From Euphorbia lathyris (taxonomy: Eukaryota; Streptophyta; Magnoliopsida; Malpighiales; Euphorbiaceae), in contig NC_088914.1 of the NCBI RefSeq assembly GCF_963576675.1, positions 19,323,001 through 19,387,000 on the forward strand: DNA of 64,000 nt. The letters run 5' to 3'. The position numbers and the translations under genes were made by a program. The notes below the pieces were generated by a model that was not told where the DNA came from, did no database searches, and saw only the letters and a program-made list of their open reading frames with translations. Below, in pieces: positions 11,944 through 22,695 of this stretch. The stretch's first letter is position 1; every line of letters begins with the position of its first letter.

Positions 11944-13326
11944 ATGAGAACCCATGGTTCGGGAAAACATGTAAAAGTTGAGGGTTCGGCCAGGAAAGAA
12001 AAGGCAAAAGGGAAGATGACGGAACCCAGCACTGTAGCTTTTGTTCCAGATGAAAAGCTAGTGAAGAAACTCTCCCAGTTCAAAGATGCAACAGTTCAAG
12101 CTTACTACGAAGAGCTGGCTAAACTTGAATTCGGACCCATCCGAACAGTTTGTTGGGATACCTTGAGGCGGTTAAAGCTTGAAGATCATGTGTGCACGCT
12201 CATGGAGGCAGGCCATTTCGGCTGCTTCTTTGAGATGAAAGAACCTGCGTACAAAGAATTGACGCTCGAATTCCTGGCTACTTTCAAGCACGATACTGAG
12301 ATCACCGATCCTGAAGAAGAAGGGAAGTTCAGTTTCCGGCTTATGGGTCACACTCAGAGGCCTTCGCTGAACCTGTTCAACCAAATGTTAGGTGCTGCGG
12401 ATGATGATGACCTAGAGTCCGAGAGCTACAAGGAAGCATTCACCAAGACCCCTGATGTCTTTGACCCTACTGCCTTCTGGAATTCTCTTACAGGTCAGCA
12501 GCATTATGACGGGAGTGTCTCCAAGGCATCCAATATTGACGACTATGCTGTTCGCTACTTGCACAAGTTGGTTTCCGGCATGATCTTCGCACGAAAAAAT
12601 CAAGCCACCATGCCACATGCAGATCTGACAGCGTTGTGGAGTATGGAAGTTGGGCCAAGAATGAATCTTGGTTACTGGTTTGGAGAATACATCAGCGCTT
12701 TCTGTAAGAAGAACTCTTCACTCATCTGCTGCGGGAGCATCGTCACAAGGATTGCTGAATCTATCGGAGTTTTTAAGCCCGAAGACCACTCTCGGCTCAC
12801 TATTATGAACCACCCAGACCAGATTGACCTAAAGAGCCTGCAGAAGATGTTGTTTGGTAAAATGGTGAACGGGAAGTGGGTTTGGATGTCGGACTTTATG
12901 ACATCAAGGAAAGTTGGGAGCCGGAAGAGAAAGAATGAGCCAACTGTATCGGTCTCATCGGATTCTGAATAGGTCGAGCTGCCAAAGGATCTGAACTTCT
13001 ATAAGAAATGTGCAAAGCTTTCGAACGAGGACATCCTTGACAGGTTAAATGCCCTGTGTGCTCAAAACCAAGCCAACCGTGAGATGATATTTGCACTCGA
13101 GCAAAAGTATGAGTCCCATGAGGTATCGATCGACATGCTCAAAACAATCTGTATTGAGGAGCATGGTAAGGAGAGTCCATCCGGTTTTTCTGTCAAAAGT
13201 CCGGTAAGAAAAATGCCTGAAACACCTGCTACTGCTAATGCTAATGCTGAAACTTCCTCGAAAGGGGAAGGCATTCCTCCCGCTGCGGATAGAGAGGTTA
13301 ACTCCTCTCTCTCCCAGCCCGCCTGA
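11944..13326 (+). pseudogene. Athila third ORF (ATHILA ORF-1 family, env-position)
   Basis: An ATG at 11944 (an in-frame upstream ATG lies at 11893) opens a frame to TAG 12970-12972, then the same frame is open again to 13326. The protein starts with a lysine-rich basic tail. It continues with the conserved block of the plant ATHILA ORF family (e.g. TVCWDTLRRLKLEDH, SGMIFARKNQATMPHADL) and ends with a low-complexity acidic and serine-rich tail. The family sits where retroviruses have env, but its role in plants is not established and no signal peptide or clear membrane segment is visible here. One in-frame stop truncates it after about 340 residues. Confidence 0.85.
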
Positions 13327-14871
13327 TCTGTCAACATGGTCGCTGTCCTAGCATTTGGTAACCTCTAACACCCTTACTCTATCCAACTGTGCTATGCCTG
13401 TGTTGTATGCTTTAAATTATCTACAATCTGCTGCCATCATTATAACATTGAGGACAATGTTCTGTTTTAATTTGGGGGTGGGGGTTGTGTCTCACAATAA
13501 ATGCAGGCATAACATGATAAATGCTAAATTCTGTTGTTTAACTAGTAATTTGATGTAGAACAAATATCCCTTGAGAATCTTTTATGCATAGGTCCTTTTG
13601 TGATTTCTGTGATTTCCGTTTCTTCGTTCTCATCTCCTTGTTTAATCATTATCTATTCGATTGCTTTATGTTCAATGTGATTCACTAAACAGACTGTGCG
13701 TGTTTTGAAGGAATTATTGGGTTTTACTTGTTTGTTTGAACTTTGTCTCCCCGAATCGGGAAGTTCCAAAAATTTTGCAATTTTTAAATCTTCTTTCACA
13801 ATTAGTAACCCTTGTCTTACTGCATTTCCCCAAAAATAGTGAGAACTCGAGCCTGAGAGTGCATCTATAGTATGCATTGATTCTTTTCTGAGAGGGCCAG
13901 CGCTCACTATCTTTAGGGAGGATTTGCCTTGGTTTGCCCTGTTGAAATGGAGATTCTTTTTGACAAGCATAGGAAGAAAAAGGCATTAGTTCCCCCTTCC
14001 ACTACACAAAAAGCCACCTGTTCTTTGCACTCACGTTTTAGGGTACCCAACTTGAGCCATAACCTTTTCTTTCTGAAAACCACGCAAAGTGACCCCGTCC
14101 TTTCACTGATATTCCCAAATATCCTGAGTTCTGTCTGGTGCTTCAAAACCAACTGTTTAAATTGAAATCATGTGCTTTTAAAATTACACAGCAAAGGCAG
14201 TTGTGCAGATAATAAAGATAAGATAGAAAGGAACCTGGGAAGTTTGTGTTTAGATGGAAAGATCTTTAATGATTGATATGATTAGAAAGGATAGGTTGTC
14301 TTAAGAAAACAGGCTGTTTGAATGTGGAAATGGTTAAATCACTTTGATTGTTGAAAGCGGTATCGGTTCAATAAATTGCATACAGACAGAATTCATACAC
14401 TGAAATAGCTTTTCACTATCAAACCAGAACCCGAGCCTAATATTACAACCTTTGTCAAGTCCTTTGGACTATGCTTGAAAGAATTTTGACCCATAGATTC
14501 AGGACCAATAGGCAAACTCACACCCTAAGGGTGTGGTGTCTGAGCTGAGGAGTGAAATCGAATTCTGTTTCTTATGGTAAATAAATGCCATGCGAGAGTG
14601 AGTGAATTATTCCATTCCTTAGCGAGGCATGTTTGGCGAGTGGTAGCTTCTTGTGAAAGTAGAAGTCTAAAATTATGGATTTCTGACCACATTTTCCATG
14701 GGGCCCTCTTATCTCTTACTTCTCCGAGCTCGGGTTAGCTTTAAGGAAGTTCTCGAGTAAAAGGACTGACTGTTTAAAACAAGCTCTAATCTCTGTTTCC
14801 CTTTTTCTTTCTCTGAAAAATTTCATTCCTAACTCTTTTCTGTTACAGTATTCTTTATTACAATTTGTTGC
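13327..14871 (+). other. Athila long 3' untranslated region with internal polypurine motif
   Basis: About 1.5 kb without a supported gene separates the third ORF from the 3' LTR. At 13448-13487 a module reading ttgaggacaatgtt followed by tttgggggtgggggttg closely resembles the true polypurine region at 14872-14905. It therefore looks like an internal second PPT. Confidence 0.6.
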
Positions 14872-14905
14872 TTGAGGACAAGCAAAGGTTCAATTTGGGG
14901 GTATT
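14872..14905 (+). other. Athila 3' polypurine tract
   Basis: ttgaggacaagcaaagg followed by caatttgggggtatt abuts the TGTTAG start of the 3' LTR. This is the expected plus-strand priming site and fixes the LTR start at 14906. Confidence 0.75.
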
Positions 14906-16175
14906 TGTTAGGCATGAAATTGACTAAGTTTAACATAATATTTATAAGAGAATTTGGGTGTTTTTTTTATGTTACATTGCAAAGAATAAGGGCTGATTAA
15001 TGTCTTTTTGCATATAAGTAAAGATTAATGCTAAACACGCTGGAAATAGTTTGTTTCGCTACTGCCAAAAGAGGAGTGGAACCTTTCTTCAGTCTAGCGG
15101 TCAAACGCCGGATACTCGATGACGGACAACGACAGATCAGAGGTGGCAGAGGCAGAGGCAGAGCAGCAGGTGGAAAAGTGTTAAGGTGGCATTACTCAAA
15201 GAAGCAAGATGACATGAAGTATCGACCCTTGAGTGTTCAAGGGTAAAAAAGGATTCCTAATCATTTCAATTTATTTTTATTTAGTATTAGTTGACTTAAT
15301 TTCTGTAAGGGTACTTTTCATGTACCAATTTTGTCCCTGTCTTTCTCCTTTAAGTAGGCGTAGCAAAGGAAAGATAGGGAGTTCGGATAGTTTTAGCTTT
15401 TTAGAATAGATAAGTTATTTTAGCAAAGGAAGGGAGGAGAACTCGAATGGAGTCTCTGAATGTATCAAGAACAACTGATTACTCACTGCTCGATATGAGT
15501 GAGTAATCCATTTTGAATGGGCAAGGCCAGTCCGGGCCAGTAATGTAAGTCGTATATCGTTTTCAATTAATGTGTAGTATTTTTCCAATGTTGTGATTGA
15601 TGAGGGTTTAACTTCTGTGCTTCGGCATTTATGCATGTGATAGATGAATGTTAGGACACTGCTTGCATCTTCACTGATATCTCTATTAATCTCGCAACCT
15701 CGAAGCAGACCTGTTAGATGGTTGTGTCGAAGGTTTTCTTAAATAGAAATGCAGCTTCGATCTTAATGCAAGAAAGAACGTATCTTTAGGACGCTAAAGG
15801 TTCTAGTAAATCTCAGGAACTTAAGAACACACGAAAGTTGACTTAAGCGGGCATTAAAGCTGATACTTTGGCTTCATTGGCATCATCACTAATTCGTTGG
15901 AATGTTGTAAGACTTTGCACAACCTGTTCGGCAGTGCCTGGCCTGTTCTATCTTTTAAACTGTTATTTATTTGTCATAGCTTTAGCACACTGTTGTCTTA
16001 ACTATCACACTCAAACAATCAATCCTACTAAGAAGATACCTTTATACACACACACTCTGTTCAGCAACGATTTTCTCATATCATTTTGATCTCAATCCCT
16101 ATGGATACGATACTTGACTTATCACTTTATTACTTGTATCCAGTACACTTGCTAGAGTCACATCATAGGACAACA
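14906..16175 (+). repeat. Athila 3' LTR, complete, 1,270 bp
   Basis: It begins TGTTAGGCATG after the polypurine tract and ends CATAGGACAACA, with canonical TG...CA ends. The last 627 bp are duplicated at 5195-5819. The first 643 bp have no partner in the window, because the corresponding part of the 5' LTR lies beyond the Tat insertion. Confidence 0.85.
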
Positions 16176-17590
16176 GTAAACTTATTTTTAACGGGAGAAC
16201 AACAAGCTTCTGGTTCGACATTTGGTGTTGTGAAGAACCTCTCAGTTGCAAAGCTATTATCCCGCCTCCTGAGCATCTGCAGAACCAGCCTGTATCCTTT
16301 TTTCTAGGATCCCAGTCATAGTACCTGGAAATGGGACATGTTTACCGATTTTTTGGATGCCAGGACAATCCTCCGGCTTGCCTCTCTAACGGTTTGTCCT
16401 GATACTCCAATTGCTGATTGCTGGTACTGGTTCCTTGCTTCCTCGGGAGATTACTCAGTCCGTCTGGCTATGACTGTATCAGCCCTTCTGTTCAAGCCTC
16501 GAATCCAAATACAAGCTGGTCTCAGGTCTGGCTGTTGGAAGTTCCAAAAAAATTGCAATGCTTCATATGTCAACTCAAGCATAATATAGTCTTTTATAAT
16601 GTTAACGGAGTACGAAGACATATCTCGAGTAAAGAAACATGTCCTTTCTGTAAGGAGCCTGAAACTCTCCTTCACCTCCTTCGGGACTGTCAGGTTGCAT
16701 GAAAAATATGGGATAAAGTGATTCCAGCTAATTCACAAATGATTTTTTACACTTTTTACACCTCTTCTTTCAATTGGTGGCTAAATTCCAATTTTGATCA
16801 GTTAAGGACTTTTTGTAACATCTCGTGACCAACTTTCTTTGTGTATAGTATCTGGTGGTTATGGAAGTGGCGAAACGAGAAGGTTTTCTCTTATGTAGCT
16901 CTTAACGCTTACTCCATTGACAAAATCACCATGTTCTATGAAGAATTCATCTGAGCTCAAAAGCTCCAACACACTAGCTCACCTATTTGCAAACATATGA
17001 TCTGGATCTCGTGGCACCCACTTGATCCGGGATGGATGAATCTAAATACGGACGGAGCCTGTAAAGAGAATCCTGGGATGGCTTCAGTAGGTGGTCTGCT
17101 TAGAGATGAGCAGGGACGTTGGTGTGGAGGTTTTGGTGCCAATATTGGTTACTGTACTTCAGCTGTTGTGGAATTATGGGGTCTCTATTTTGGGCTAAAG
17201 TTAGCCTGGGACCGCGGCATCAAAAACTAATTGTAGAGTTGGATTCGAAGATTACTTTACAGTACATGATAGGGGGCATGGAGATGCATCACCCGTTTTG
17301 CTAGCTTATCTATAGGTGTACTGAACTCCGGGACAGACAACGGAGCATTCTCTTTATGCATACGTATCGTGAAGGCAATAAGGCAGCCAACTGGTTGGCA
17401 AATTTCGCAGGTTCTTATTCACTGGATCACCATGAGTTTGATGTGCCTCCTGCATGCCTCTAGGAAGTTATTGCAGCTGATTACAAGGGTTATGTTTCTA
17501 GTAGTTTGATTCGTAGTTAGACTTTCTTTTCTCCTCTTCTTGTTTTTCTTTTTTGTTGGGCTTCTTGCCTTCTTTTATCTAACAAAAAAA
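16176..17590 (+). pseudogene. 3' end of a LINE (zf-RVT and RNase H-like domains), degenerate
   Basis: Across three frames the DNA encodes the C-terminal part of a plant L1-type ORF2. There is a TTSFWFDIW motif, a zf-RVT zinc finger region (CPFCKEPETLLHLLRDC, near 16640-16690), then an RVT_3-type RNase H domain starting WMNLNTDGACKENPG (about 17030) and running to about 17460. Frameshifts and stops are frequent, so it is an old copy. A short A-rich run near 17582 may be the remains of the tail. The upstream RT part is not here because Athila is inserted at 16175/16176; it should continue left of the window. Confidence 0.75.
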
Positions 17591-17971
17591 ATCCATATTC
17601 TCCTTATTGATATTCTAGTTGGGTTTATTTTGGAAAAAAGCCCTTAAACCACCTTATATTATTTATTTTATAGGAGATGCTATTCTTACTTTGTTTTTTA
17701 TAAAATAAACCTTACTTTGTATCTTTCAACATTGGATGAATTTTACACTCCATCTTATATTATTTATTTTATTATATGGTATGCTTAGAATTGGAAATCA
17801 ATTGTCTTTAACATCACATCACTTGTGATAATAAAAAATACCAGATGCTTTCAACCATTTTTTACATCCATTAACAAAAGGTCTCAGAAAAATCATTCTA
17901 TTAAATTCAAGATGTAGATTATAATTAAATTCACTAGTATTTTATTCAACATTTAAATTGAATTTTTATAA
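17591..17971. other. AT-rich spacer with a MITE remnant
   Basis: There is no gene. 17672-17790 matches the left half of the small inverted-repeat element at 26586-26735 (actttgttttttataaa, then ccttactttgt). It is taken to be a decayed second copy of that MITE family. Confidence 0.5.
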
Positions 17972-17979
17972 ATAAATTA

Positions 17980-18453
17980 GTGGATTGCTACTTACCGCCC
18001 GGAAAAAGACATATTAACCTCTTCCTTTTTTTTGGAAAAAAAAATTTCAAACCCCTTCCCCCACACATTTAAAAATTTTCGAATTTTTGCCTTGGCGGGC
18101 CAAATGACCCACCACTAGACAAGGAGTGGCGGGATGGCGGGTCATTGACCCGCCACTCCTTGTTTAGTGGTGGGCCATTGGCCCGCCAAGGCAAAAATCC
18201 GGAAATTTTTAGATGTGTGGGCAAATTTTCCGGAATTTTGCCTTGGCGGGTCAATTACCCGCCATCCCTAAAGGAGTGGCGGGTGAATGACCCGCCACTC
18301 CTTAAGGGATGGCGGGTCATTCACCCGCCAAGGCAAAATTCTGGAATTTTTTTAAAAAATTGAATATTTTCTAAATTTTAAAAAAAATTGAGGGCAAATA
18401 TGGTAAAAAAGGGGCAGTAAGTGGGAAAATAGGAGCGGTAAATAACAACACTC
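17980..18453. mobile_element. Foldback MULE-like MITE with GC-rich double hairpin, copy 1
   Basis: The termini gtggattgctacttaccgc and, as its inverse, gagtgttgttatttaccgc form an imperfect 19-bp TIR. Eight bases, ataaatta, flank both ends (17972-17979 and 18454-18461); the ninth differs. Inside are two back-to-back GC-rich hairpins (about 18080-18210 and 18230-18345) built from tggcgggt-type words and flanked by ttgccttggcggg and its complement. There is no coding capacity. Confidence 0.7.
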
Positions 18454-19950
18454 ATAAATTATCAACGCGATTTTTTATTTTTGTTTTTTAAGAACTTTAT
18501 TTTTGTTTTTTTAAAAGAAATATAATTATTTCATTTCTAGTAAAACTAGATATTTCTAGTAAAAATAACTAAAACACTATTTGATCCTTAATCTATCTAA
18601 AATTTTATTATTTAGCCACTGACCTATTATTTGGTCACATATGACCCCTGATCTATCCCAAATTGGTGAACTTTCACCCAATTTGGGTAAATTTCATCAA
18701 TGGTGTACAACTTTAGTCTCATTTCACACTTTGATGTACAACCTTCGATTTGTCTCACTAATATATATGAACTTATATGTGACCTCCCACTTTGGTATAT
18801 AGCAGGTAAAAATGACCGGTCAACGCGTCACATCAGCAGTTTGACCGGTCGAAAAGTCAAAAATTGATAATCACATGTGTAATTACTAAATTAGCCTTAT
18901 TTTGATTTTCTTCCTCTTTTTTAATAAAAGATTCTTCTTCCTAAAACCACCATTAAACACCATTAAAGTATCTTAACTTCCTCTCTTTTGCTTTTCTCTC
19001 TCTTAAACTATTTTATTTTCATAAATCCACCACTATGATCCTTTCAACTCCCTATCAACATTGTCATGAAAAGCTTTCAACATGGTTATTATATATGACC
19101 TTAAACAAATTAATGTCTCTTTATTTAGCTTCATACCTTCATCAGATCGTATCAAAGGTAAATTCGGCGAGTACAAACCTCTCCATTCCTCTGATGCAAA
19201 AGTTCAGGCTATTTGTCAAAGCTTAATTGAATTGCAGAAAATTGGGGATCTGTTGCGGCGGTGGTTAAGGTAGTGGAGTCGGCATTAAGCCATTAACAGG
19301 TTTTCGAAAGGGAACAGTTAAAGCGCTATAAATATATTATATTAACATTCTTGTCCTTTCGATTCAATCACGCCTATTACCATCTTCTTTCTCCTCCCTG
19401 TTATTGTTTCTCTCTGTTCTTTTTCTCGAAACTGAACCTTTTAAATCTAAACTATAAAAAGAGCTGCAAGGAAGAGAACAAAACCGATTAGATCTGAAGA
19501 AAACTGTTGTAAGTCCAATTTTTTTCCGTGTCGAAACAACAAATGGATTATCAATTAAGGAAAAGAAAGATGAAGTTTTGGGGAATAGTAGAAGTAAGTC
19601 GGCGGAAAAGGTTGAAGCTGTTCCTGATTCCCTTAATTAAAATCTAAAGTTGTTTTTCATTCCAAAATTCTCTCTGATGAGTAACTCTCGATTTGTCCAG
19701 GATATTGCTAAAAACTTTTCCTCTCCTCCACTGGCAGATTGAAAAGCTCTTGAACTTGGATCTTTATTTTATCCAGCAATGAAGAACTCTTGAAATTCGA
19801 TCTCAACTGTTACCAAAGTAATGAAGAGAGAGAGAGGAGGTAGAGAGAGAAAAAAAATAGAGGGAAGAAGATGAAGGGATAAGGCTAAAAAAGAAAAAAA
19901 ATAAAAATTAATTTTTTTATAATTTGTGGGTCTCACTTTTATTAATAATT

Positions 19951-20963
19951 GGGAAAATTACAAAACTAGGTCAAATGGGAGAGCCATTTACATATTTAAC
20001 CCATTTACTCAACCTATTACATATCTAGACTGTTTTATGTGACTTTCCCATAATACCTCAATCTTTCATCTTCTCCTTCCCCTTTCTCTTCCAAATGCAC
20101 GATTTTTGTGGCTTCACCCAAAATGGCTCCTCCTCCTCCTTCCACATGGATCTAACCTGCAAGATCTTCAACACGTTTTCCTCACCTCTCGCTCCATTCT
20201 CGACTAAGACAGCGATCGTTTCTTTTATATCACTGCCATATATTCTTCATCTGCTTCAGTGGTTCCTGGTTCGACTGTTCTTGAATTTTTTTCTGGTATT
20301 ACAGCTCTCTTTCTACTATTGCGATTTACTACTGGTTTTCTTGTCTTCCTCTTCAAGTTGTGGTTGTTCTCTCAATTTTTTGGTTCTATTGGTTCTCTGT
20401 TTTTCATCTCCCATCGGTTTTCTCAGTTTCTCCGTTAGGCGATCGATATTCTTCATTTTCTTTGGCTTTCATCTCCGATATTCTCCATAATCTTGTTGTA
20501 AATTTTGATAATATTATGATTTTAATGTTAGAATCTGTTGTTGTTTGCCATTTTTTGTTCAACTAAACCAAACATTCGCTTCGCAGGCTTCGCATATGCT
20601 AACTAAAATCATCAACTAAACCAAACATTCGTTTCGCAGGCTTCGCATATGCTAACTAAAATCATCAACTAAATCAAACATTAGCTTCGCAGACTTCGCA
20701 TATGCTAACTAAAATCATAAACTAAACCAAAAATTCATTTCGCAGGCTTCGCATATTAGCTTCGCAGACTTCGCATATTAGCTTCGCAGGCTTCGCATAT
20801 ATGCTAACCTCTGCGAAGTCAGACGGGAGTAAGACAACCGGGTGTAAATATTGAGGGTATTATGGGAAAATCACACAAAAACAGTCTAGATATGTAGTAG
20901 GTTGAGTAAATGGGTTAAATATGTAAATGAGCCTCCCATTTGACCTAGTTTTGTAATTTATCC
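19951..20963. mobile_element. MULE family with ~105-bp TIR, copy 1 (1,013 bp)
   Basis: The ends are inverted copies over about 105 bp, starting gggaaaattacaaaactagg and ending cctagttttgtaatttatcc. A perfect 9-bp duplication ttaataatt flanks it (19942-19950 and 20964-20972), as for Mutator-like elements. The interior has a CT-rich stretch and, at 20575-20815, a tandem array of about 60-bp units containing ttcgcaggcttcgcatatgc. It shares internal sequence in inverse orientation with the copy at 57530-59078. No transposase is encoded. The 131-codon hydrophobic frame at 20095-20490 is not convincing as a gene. Confidence 0.85.
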
Positions 20964-20976
20964 TTAATAATTTAAA

Positions 20977-21689
20977 GTGAGCTGCTAAATACCGCTATCA
21001 AATTCCTTTTCACCGCCACTTTTGCACTTTTTTGTCCTTCTCATAATTTTGATAAAAAACTGAAAATTCTCTCTCCAAAATCATAAAGCCGAACAACAAT
21101 AATTGAAATTATGAAAATAATTGATGTGTGACAATCCGAACCCCGAAAATGGATGATTACGAGTCGGAAACATTAAGATTTACATCTTTTTATCAAAGAA
21201 CTCATGAAAATAATACATATTTTTCATGACGATTTTGCATTTTTCGTCACAAAAAATAGGAGAATTTTTAATTTTTCGTCACAAAAAATTGAATGATTTA
21301 ATATTTTTCGTCACTAAAAATTTTAAAATTTTTCATATTTCAAAATTTAGCCTAAACGGATGCGGCATACCATTCCCACCATGGCGGGAACGGACCCACC
21401 ATGGTGGGAACAGATGCTGCATCCGTTCCAGCCATGGTGGGAATGGTATGCCGCATCCGTTCCCACCATGGCTGGAACAAATGCGACATACCATTCCCAC
21501 CATGGCGGGAACGGATGTCGCATCCGTTCCCACCATGGTGGGAATGGTATGCCGCATCCATTTAGGCTAAATTTTGAATTTTCTCTCAAAAAAAAAGTTC
21601 CCCAATTTTGACAAAATTTTTATGCCAAGGGCAAAATGGTCCAATGAGTGCGGTGATAAGGAATTTGGACGCGATATATAGCAATACCC
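20977..21689. mobile_element. Foldback MULE-like MITE with GC-rich hairpin core, copy 2 (713 bp)
   Basis: The TIRs gtgagctgctaaataccgc and gggtattgctatatatcgc (inverse of the right end) are related to those at 17980-18453. The flanks taatttaaa (20968-20976) and taatttgaa (21690-21698) match at eight of nine bases. The core (about 21345-21560) is a long palindrome of ccaccatggtgggaacgg-type words, bounded by tttagcctaaacgg and its complement. The core is unlike that of copy 1, although the architecture is the same. Confidence 0.7.
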
Positions 21690-21865
21690 TAATTTGAATA
21701 AAATATGATGATGTGGCAGATTTGACCAGTCATTTTTACCTGTTGTATACCAAAGTGGGAAGTCACCTATAAGTTCGTACATATTACTAAGACAAATTGA
21801 AGGTTGTGTACCAAAGTGTGAAATGGGATAAAGGTTGTACACCATTGATGAAATTTACCCCATCT

Positions 21866-22350
21866 AATTTTGATGACCCGCGAAGCCAAACCGGGCCGAA
21901 TTCATTACACGGGCCCAGCCCATACTTAGATCCATGGTCTAAGATGGGATGGGACCCGAATAGAGGAAGCGGGTGAAGTGAGTAACCGCCCCGAATTCCT
22001 AAATGGAGCACTAAAACTCCCACTCAGGACAAACGATACCACGTTTGTTGCCACGAAAGCCACGAGAGGGGGCATGACCTAAAAAGGAGTAACCGCCCTC
22101 GGAACATGGCCTGGAAGGGGTAACCGCCCTCGGCGGTTACTTAAGAACACTTATAAAAAGCCCTAAGGCCAAAGGGGGAAAGGTACATTCACATTTTTCC
22201 CACAATACTATGGTCAATTTACCAACCCTCCTACAAAAACTGACTTGATCGTCGGAGAGTTTTTCCGGAGATCCTGTCTCCGGTTCTGTTTTGCAGGTAA
22301 CTACGGCGGAGATCATCAAATCGGATCCAGCAAGTTATCAAATTTGGATT
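21866..22350. mobile_element. LTR- or TRIM-like insertion in the right TIR
   Basis: This GC-richer block begins near tgatgacccgcgaagcc and contains a TATA-like ttataaaaagccc (about 22152). It then has a cgtcggagag leader and a cggtaac-rich segment, resembling the U3-R-U5 of a short plant LTR. No primer binding site or second copy is seen and the ends are not certain. It interrupts the right TIR of the 4.1-kb element. Confidence 0.4.
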
Positions 22351-22355
22351 CAAAC

Positions 22356-22569
22356 TTAACCGAATCATTATCTCATTGATAAGTAACGATATTTTGATAC
22401 TTGAACTTAATAGATTTTAGTTTTGGATTTGTTTTTTGTTTTTTTCTTTTTTTAAATCTAATTAATTATTTCCACATAATGTGGAGAAAAAAAAACTTTA
22501 AGAAATATCACGTTTCAAGTTTAAGTGTCAAAATATCGTTACTTATCAATGAGATAACGATTCCGTTAA
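22356..22569. mobile_element. Hairpin MITE, ~54-bp TIRs
   Basis: ttaaccgaatcattatctc at the left and its complement (gagataacgattccgttaa) at the right continue as near-perfect inverted repeats for about 54 bp. They surround about 105 bp of AT-rich spacer. It lies inside the right TIR of the 4.1-kb element. Target duplication was not resolved. Confidence 0.65.
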
Positions 22570-22695
22570 GTATTCATAAAAATTGGGTGAAATTTCACCA
22601 AATGGGATATGTCAAGGGCTAAATGTGATCAAATAATAGGTTAGGGGCCAAATGACACAATTTTGGATAGGTCGGGGGTCCAAATAATGCTTTAA

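Larger units (their letters stand above)
5195..16175 (+). mobile_element. Athila-type Ty3/gypsy retrotransposon, interrupted at its 5' LTR
   Basis: The order is partial 5' LTR (5195-5819), primer binding site, gag, protease/reverse transcriptase/RNase H/integrase, a 480-bp spacer (11412-11890) without a supported gene, an ATHILA-type third ORF, a long 3' untranslated region with two polypurine motifs, and a 3' LTR (14906-16175). The FMDD-containing RT and the third ORF identify the Athila lineage. The first roughly 640 bp of the 5' LTR are missing here because the Tat element is inserted in it. The element is non-coding now: in-frame stops at 6966, 7080, 7155, 10004, 10160, 10325 and 12970, and frameshifts near 8060 and 11240. 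The target duplication should be gtaaa (16176-16180); its partner lies off the left edge. Confidence 0.9.
18572..22690. mobile_element. 4.1-kb Mutator-like element with long TIRs, host of nested insertions
   Basis: The left end 18572-18845 is matched in inverted orientation by 22576-22690 plus 21703-21863. The right terminus is split by about 0.7 kb of later insertion. Matching phrases include cctattatttg-tcacat and ccaaagtgggaagtcac. TIRs of roughly 270 bp point to a Mutator-like element, but no clean 9-bp target duplication could be read. No transposase is present. The interior before 19950 contains tataaatata (about 19328), a leader-like CT-rich stretch and a 63-codon open stretch at 19082-19273 of no recognised family. 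These could be a captured host gene promoter and exon (Pack-MULE), but that is unproven. Confidence 0.65.

Noticed and set aside
20095..20490. 131-codon hydrophobic frame starting with ATG
   Set aside because: It lies in a CT-rich stretch of a non-autonomous MULE, has no recognised domain, and its hydrophobicity follows from T-rich codons.
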